Source: Parvibaculum indicum
GTDB lineage: Bacteria > Pseudomonadota > Alphaproteobacteria > Parvibaculales > Parvibaculaceae
DNA: 64,000 nucleotides
NCBI RefSeq assembly: GCF_011762095.1
Contig: NZ_JAASQO010000009.1
Location: 62,001 to 126,000 of the forward strand
Direction: 5' to 3'
Below, one piece after another: positions 59,851-64,000 of this stretch. A model generated the notes under the pieces. It was given only the letters and a program-made list of their open reading frames with translations, did not search any database and was not told the DNA's origin. The number at the start of each line of letters is the position of its first letter. Position 1 is the first letter of the stretch. The position numbers and the translations under genes were made by a program.

Positions 59851-60459
59851 TCAATGCTGGGAGGCATAGGGATCGGCGATGCCCAGATCTTCGAGGATGT
59901 CGCGTTCCAGGGCCTCCATCTCCTCGGCCTCTTCGTCTTCCATGTGGTCATGACCAAGAAGATGCAGCACGCCATGCACGACGAGATGGGTGAGATGATC
60001 GGAGAGGCTCTTGTGCTGCTCCACGGCTTCGCGCGCGATGGTTTCGCGGGCGAGAACCACGTCGCCAAGCAATGCGCTCTCTTCCGGCAGAAGCGGCTCG
60101 CCGCCGGCCATGCCGGGCATTTCCATGGCGGGAAAGGAGAGTACGTTGGTGGGCGCATCCTTGCCGCGATAGGTCCGGTTCAGGGCCTGGACGAGCTTGT
60201 CGTCGCCCAGCACCACGCAAAGCTCCGCGCCCTCGGCGTCGCCTGCGACCACATAGGCATGTTCGGCCGCCCGCCTTACGATTTCGGCGGTCCCGCTGTC
60301 CCAATCACCTGCTTCGCGAACGATATCGATGGTCAGTCCGGAGACCGGACTTCGCGCCGGGGTGGAGCGTTTCGGACGGGCATGATCGCCCGATGGCGGG
60401 GCATCGCCGGCGCCGCCTCCCGAATGTCCATTTCCGCGTGGGGGGTCACCCGCGCTCAT
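59851..60459 (-). CDS. ybeY: endoribonuclease YbeY
   Basis: YbeY is a metal-dependent RNase for 16S rRNA 3'-end maturation. The 202-residue protein has the metal motif HGVLHLLGHDH and TNVLSFP. The first 40 residues are a Pro/Gly-rich extension. ATG 60459 overlaps the phoH stop (ATGA), so translation is coupled. Confidence 0.95.
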   Translation of the reverse strand: MSAGDPPRGNGHSGGGAGDAPPSGDHARPKRSTPARSPVSGLTIDIVREAGDWDSGTAEIVRRAAEHAYVVAGDAEGAELCVVLGDDKLVQALNRTYRGKDAPTNVLSFPAMEMPGMAGGEPLLPEESALLGDVVLARETIAREAVEQHKSLSDHLTHLVVHGVLHLLGHDHMEDEEAEEMEALERDILEDLGIADPYASQH

Positions 60460-61517
60460 TTGCCATCCTTTCGGTGTTCCTGCTCGCCCGGCTTCCGGCT
60501 TTCATTGCCGTGATTTGACGTGTCGAGCAGGCCGCGTTCATGAAAGTTATAGGCCTTGACGATCCGTGTCACGAGCGGATGACGCACCACGTCCACATCG
60601 GAAAACCGTACCGTGGCCGTGCCCTTTACGCCGTCGAGTACGTCCAGGGCGTCCTTGAGGCCGGACTTGGCGCCCAGAGGCAGATCCACCTGGCTCGGAT
60701 CGCCGGTAATGGCCATGCGGCTGTTTTCGCCCAGCCGGGTCAGGAACATCTTCATCTGCACCGGCGTACAGTTCTGCGCCTCGTCCAGAATGACGTAGGA
60801 ATTGGCGAGCGTCCGTCCGCGCATAAAGGCCAGCGGCGCCACCTCGATCTCGCCGGACTCGATCCCCTTCATCGCCTCCACGCCCGGCAGCGTGTCGTAA
60901 AGCGCGTCGTAGAGAGGCCTCAGATAGGGATCGATCTTCTCTTTCAGGTCGCCGGGCAGGAAACCCAGACGCTCGCCCGCCTCCACCGCGGGGCGCGACA
61001 GAATGATCCGATCGACACGTTTCTGGAGCAGCATGGAAACGGCGACGGCAACCGCGAGATAGGTCTTGCCGGTACCCGCCGGGCCCACGCCGAAGACGAG
61101 CTCATTGTTGAAGAGTGCGTCGATATAGGCGGCCTGCGTCTGGGAGCGCGGGGTGATCGTCCGCCGCTTGGTCACGATCTGCAGGCGACCGCCCGGTTCG
61201 CGCGCCTCGGCCGCAGCCTCCGTATTGCTGGATTGCGCCATGCGGATCGCGCCGTCCACTTCGCCCGCATTCACATCCTGACCGGATTTCAAACGGGCAT
61301 AGAGATCCTTGAACACGCGGCCTGCCTGGTCGCGCGCTTCCGCCGTGCCGGTGATGACCAGCTTGTTGCCCCGCGAGGTCGCGACAATGTCGAGCCCCTG
61401 TTCGATGCGGGCCAGATGCCGGTCATTGGCACCGAAAAGTTCGGTCAGGAGGGAATTGTCGTCGAACGCCAGGACGAGGCTTTCGCCGCCGCCCGAAGCG
61501 CTGGAAACGCTCGTCAT
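60456..61517 (-). CDS. phoH: PhoH-like ATPase
   Basis: This PhoH-family protein of 353 residues has Walker A GPAGTGKTYLA, Walker B SYVILDEAQN and the N-terminal KH-like part (ANDRHLARIEQGLDIVATSRGNKLVITG). It is an RNA-linked ATPase found with ybeY in most bacteria. ATG 61517 has GGAGGA directly beside it, an unusually short spacing; a TTG at 61556 is the alternative. Confidence 0.92.
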   Translation of the reverse strand: MTSVSSASGGGESLVLAFDDNSLLTELFGANDRHLARIEQGLDIVATSRGNKLVITGTAEARDQAGRVFKDLYARLKSGQDVNAGEVDGAIRMAQSSNTEAAAEAREPGGRLQIVTKRRTITPRSQTQAAYIDALFNNELVFGVGPAGTGKTYLAVAVAVSMLLQKRVDRIILSRPAVEAGERLGFLPGDLKEKIDPYLRPLYDALYDTLPGVEAMKGIESGEIEVAPLAFMRGRTLANSYVILDEAQNCTPVQMKMFLTRLGENSRMAITGDPSQVDLPLGAKSGLKDALDVLDGVKGTATVRFSDVDVVRHPLVTRIVKAYNFHERGLLDTSNHGNESRKPGEQEHRKDGK

Positions 61518-61596
61518 TCCTCCGGTCTCGTTCCGTCGTCCACCCGTTGCACTCAAATGCGCTCATCCCTGGTGGCCATATTGCGGGAGGTCCCGC

Positions 61597-63045
61597 TCAG
61601 GCGGTCTGCACTGCCTTCTCCACGATGCGGCCGCGCAAGCTGTTGGCGTGACCTTCATCGATAACGACTTCGGCCAGGCGGCCGAACAGTTCTTCCGGCG
61701 CCTCGTCGACATGCACCGATTGCAGATAGGGGCTGCGCCCCACAAGCTGCGCATCTCCGCGCCCGCGCCTGTCGAAGAGCACCGGCATGACGCGGCCCGC
61801 GCAAGCGCGGTTGAAGGCGAGCTGCTGTTCGTTCAACAGGGCCTGAAGACGCTGCAACCTTTCCGACTTCACCTCTTCGGCAAGCTGATCCTCCTCCGTC
61901 GCCGCGGGCGTACCGGGGCGCGGGGAATATTTGAAGGAATAGGCCTGCGCATATTTCACCTCGCTTACGAGGTCGAGCGTCGCCTGGAAATCCTCTTCCG
62001 TCTCGCCGGGAAAGCCGACGATGAAGTCTCCCGACATGGCGATGTCGGGGCGGGCGGCGCGGATGCGCTCGATGAGGCGCAGATAGCTTTCCGCCGTGTG
62101 CTTGCGGTTCATCGCCTTCAGGATGCGGTCGGAGCCCGCCTGAACCGGCAGATGCAGATAGGGCATCAGCTTGTCGACCTCCGCATGGGCGGCGATCAGT
62201 TCGTCGTCCATATCGCGGGGATGGCTCGTCGTGTAGCGAATGCGCTCCAGACCCGGAATCTCCGCAAGCCGCCGGATCAGACCGCCCAGCGTGGTGTCGC
62301 GGCCGGCATCGTCTTCGCCGTGATAGGCGTTCACATTCTGGCCAAGCAATGTGACCTCGCGTACGCCCGCCTGCGCGAGCGCTTCCGCCTCGCCGAGAAG
62401 CCGCGTTACGGGACGCGAATATTCGCCGCCACGCGTATAGGGCACGACGCAGAAGGCGCAGAACTTGTCGCAGCCTTCCTGCACGGTCAGGAACGCCGTC
62501 GCTCCCCGTGCGAGCGTCTTGCGCTTTTCCGCCATGGGGAGGCTCTCGAATTTCGCCTCCACGGGAAACTCCGTCTCCACGATGCCCGGCGAGCCATTAT
62601 CGAGGCGGGCCACATATTCCGGCAGGCGGTGATAGGTCTGGGGCCCAACCACGAGATCGACGGCGGGCGCGCGGCGGCGCATCTCCTCACCCTCCGCCTG
62701 TGCCACGCAACCGGCCACGCCGATCATCAGACGCTCGCCTTTCGCGGCCCTTTCCTCCTTGAGACGGCGCAGGCGGCCCAGTTCCGAATAGACCTTCTCG
62801 GCGGCCTTTTCGCGGATATGGCAGGTGTTGAGGAGGATAAAATCCGCCTCTTCGGGCGTCTCGACCTCGGCATAGCCGTTCGGCGCCATGACATCGGCCA
62901 TGCGGGCGCTGTCATAGACGTTCATCTGGCAGCCATAGGTCTTGATGAAAATCTTGCGGGCGGGCGCACCGGCGGGGCGGTCACTGCTTTCGAGGCCGGG
63001 GCCTTCCGGTTGCGTTGGCTGTTCGGACGCTGAAGTGTCAGACAA
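61597..63045 (-). CDS. miaB: tRNA-2-methylthio-N6-dimethylallyladenosine synthase
   Basis: MiaB is a radical-SAM methylthiotransferase acting on A37 of tRNAs. The 482-residue protein has the N-terminal cluster Cys ([23 protein letters not shown]), the radical-SAM CxxxCxxC in [17 protein letters not shown] and a TRAM domain. The start is a TTG at 63045; the nearest ATG would cut into conserved sequence. It lies upstream of phoH. Confidence 0.96.
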   Translation of the reverse strand: MSDTSASEQPTQPEGPGLESSDRPAGAPARKIFIKTYGCQMNVYDSARMADVMAPNGYAEVETPEEADFILLNTCHIREKAAEKVYSELGRLRRLKEERAAKGERLMIGVAGCVAQAEGEEMRRRAPAVDLVVGPQTYHRLPEYVARLDNGSPGIVETEFPVEAKFESLPMAEKRKTLARGATAFLTVQEGCDKFCAFCVVPYTRGGEYSRPVTRLLGEAEALAQAGVREVTLLGQNVNAYHGEDDAGRDTTLGGLIRRLAEIPGLERIRYTTSHPRDMDDELIAAHAEVDKLMPYLHLPVQAGSDRILKAMNRKHTAESYLRLIERIRAARPDIAMSGDFIVGFPGETEEDFQATLDLVSEVKYAQAYSFKYSPRPGTPAATEEDQLAEEVKSERLQRLQALLNEQQLAFNRACAGRVMPVLFDRRGRGDAQLVGRSPYLQSVHVDEAPEELFGRLAEVVIDEGHANSLRGRIVEKAVQTA

Positions 63046-63225
63046 TGGGTGCTCGTTTCCTCAAACCGTTGAGCAACTCTCCGGGACCGCCCTTCTCTTC
63101 CATGCGCGGCCAGCCGGCCCGCATACGATCTGTCGACCCAAACGCTATCACGTTCGCGACAGCGGCGGGAGAGGGTGTTCGCCGGATGCGATCTTGTGAA
63201 GAGGCCGTCCTTCCGGGCGCCGCCA

Positions 63226-64000
63226 TTATCGGGCGACTGCCGCCTCGGGGGCGACCTGGGCCGCGGGCCGGTCGGCTGCGACCTCCTCGGGACCGGGAAC
63301 ATGACGGCCCGTCAGCGCGCGCGCAAGCCCGATCCGGCAACAGGCCTCGCAATAATTGGCCAGCGCCTTGCGGTTGCCGATTTCCCGGATGGTGACCGGG
63401 CGGTGATATTCCATCACCACGTCGATCGGGCCCTTCTTGAAAGCCTCCCAGAGATGGGGCACCAGCTCCATATCGCCATACCAGGCGAAGAAGGGGCGGT
63501 TGTGGCGTCCCATGGGCAAACCGTGAAGGCTGGTATAGGCGACGGAAATCGGCTGAACGACGAGGTCGTCTTCGCGATCGTCCTCGCCATTGACGACGGC
63601 AAGCTGGGCTACGCTCATCAGCGCGCTCTTGAAAGTCAGCACACGATTGCCGTCGCTGGAGGTGCCTTCGGGAAAGAGCACCAGCCTGTCGCCCTGCGCG
63701 ATCCGCGAATGAATGAGGTTGCGCGACTGGGCGGTCCGGGTCCGGCGCTCGCGTTCCACAAAGACCGTGTCCTGAAGGCGGGCCAACGTCCCGAAGAAAG
63801 GCCATCCCGCGACTTCGCTCTTGGCGACGAAGGAAATCGGCAGGACCGAACTCATGATCGGGATGTCGAGCCAGGAGGTATGGTTGGCGGTAAACAGGCA
63901 GGCGCCGTCCTGATGCGGCTCGCCGCGCACGATCACGCGGATGCCGATGAGCCGGCACAGGAAGCGGTGATAATGGAGCGGGATCGTCTTCGCCGCGGGA
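63226..64000 (-). CDS. plsC: 1-acyl-sn-glycerol-3-phosphate acyltransferase (5' part outside window)
   Basis: The frame is open to the window edge, so the N-terminus is missing. The visible 257 residues have the acyltransferase motifs NHTSWLD (HxxxxD), FPEGTSSDG (EGT) and VQPISVAYT, and match PlsC-type enzymes that make phosphatidic acid. Next to miaB it occupies the usual alphaproteobacterial position. The gap of 180 bp to miaB holds no gene I can support. Confidence 0.9.
   Translation of the reverse strand, partial: PAAKTIPLHYHRFLCRLIGIRVIVRGEPHQDGACLFTANHTSWLDIPIMSSVLPISFVAKSEVAGWPFFGTLARLQDTVFVERERRTRTAQSRNLIHSRIAQGDRLVLFPEGTSSDGNRVLTFKSALMSVAQLAVVNGEDDREDDLVVQPISVAYTSLHGLPMGRHNRPFFAWYGDMELVPHLWEAFKKGPIDVVMEYHRPVTIREIGNRKALANYCEACCRIGLARALTGRHVPGPEEVAADRPAAQVAPEAAVAR

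Noticed and set aside
57011-59869. Open frame of 952 codons opposite lnt and the CBS-domain gene
   Set aside because: The minus-strand genes have all catalytic motifs; the plus-strand frame has none and is explained by GC-rich codon bias.

Overview
The window is 64 kb of high-GC chromosomal backbone from an alphaproteobacterium. This rests on several features seen together: a RegB/RegA redox pair, a histidine-rich Irr regulator with an ICE-like iron box, FabA-FabB-FabI, rpsT next to the dnaA-dnaN-recF-gyrB block, and the long translation cluster plsC-miaB-phoH-ybeY-corC-lnt-XRE-metK-trmB followed by rimP-nusA-ylxR-infB-rbfA-truB-rpsO-pnp. The gene content suits Hyphomicrobiales or a Parvibaculum-like lineage, but I cannot fix the genus from sequence alone. 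Apart from one accessory-looking gene (13.9-15.0 kb) I see no prophage, insertion sequence, CRISPR array or tRNA.

Region by region. 0-5.2 kb: the 3' end of an MmcB-type gene, the regB-regA operon, a metallo-beta-lactamase-fold hydrolase, a periplasmic ankyrin protein and a SCO1/SenC protein. 5.2-8.7 kb: leuA preceded by a strong promoter and a Leu-rich leader ORF, then an intracellular PHB depolymerase with a possible PhaR site at its promoter. 8.7-13.7 kb: a VOC protein, a YgjP-type peptidase, a Bcr/CflA drug exporter and a PBP1A with a histone-like cytoplasmic tail. 13.8-15 kb: a solitary nucleotidyltransferase-fold gene behind two tandem palindromes. 15-23.5 kb: gyrB, recF, dnaN, dnaA, a rhodanese protein and rpsT, all on the minus strand. 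23.7-31.7 kb: an enoyl-CoA hydratase, mutM, ubiE-ubiB, coaBC-dut, and an Rrf2 regulator with cysK.

31.8-37.2 kb: a small catabolic cluster (HxlR regulator, unusual SDR, 2-hydroxychromene-2-carboxylate isomerase-like protein, thioesterase) with paired operators, then a MoeB/ThiF enzyme, a 2-hydroxyacid dehydrogenase and an SH3 protein. 37.2-43.5 kb: an iron and peroxide module (irr, rubrerythrin, a two-cluster Fe-S protein, DUF3501) and the fabA-fabB-fabI unsaturated fatty acid genes. 43.5-64 kb: a DUF4893-like protein and the minus-strand translation, RNA-processing and envelope genes, ending in a plsC gene cut by the window edge.

The most interesting signals are regulatory. They are an apparently leaderless Leu-rich leader peptide before leuA, tandem 12-bp and 8-bp palindromes in front of the nucleotidyltransferase gene, an ICE-like box abutting the -35 of the rubrerythrin promoter, twin GTTC-N7-GAAC sites between hxlR and its divergent operon, and palindromes in the irr and XRE-gene promoters. 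Protein oddities are a UbiB with an acidic insertion, an SDR with Phe at the catalytic Tyr position, a MoeB lacking its zinc cysteines, and the PBP1A tail.
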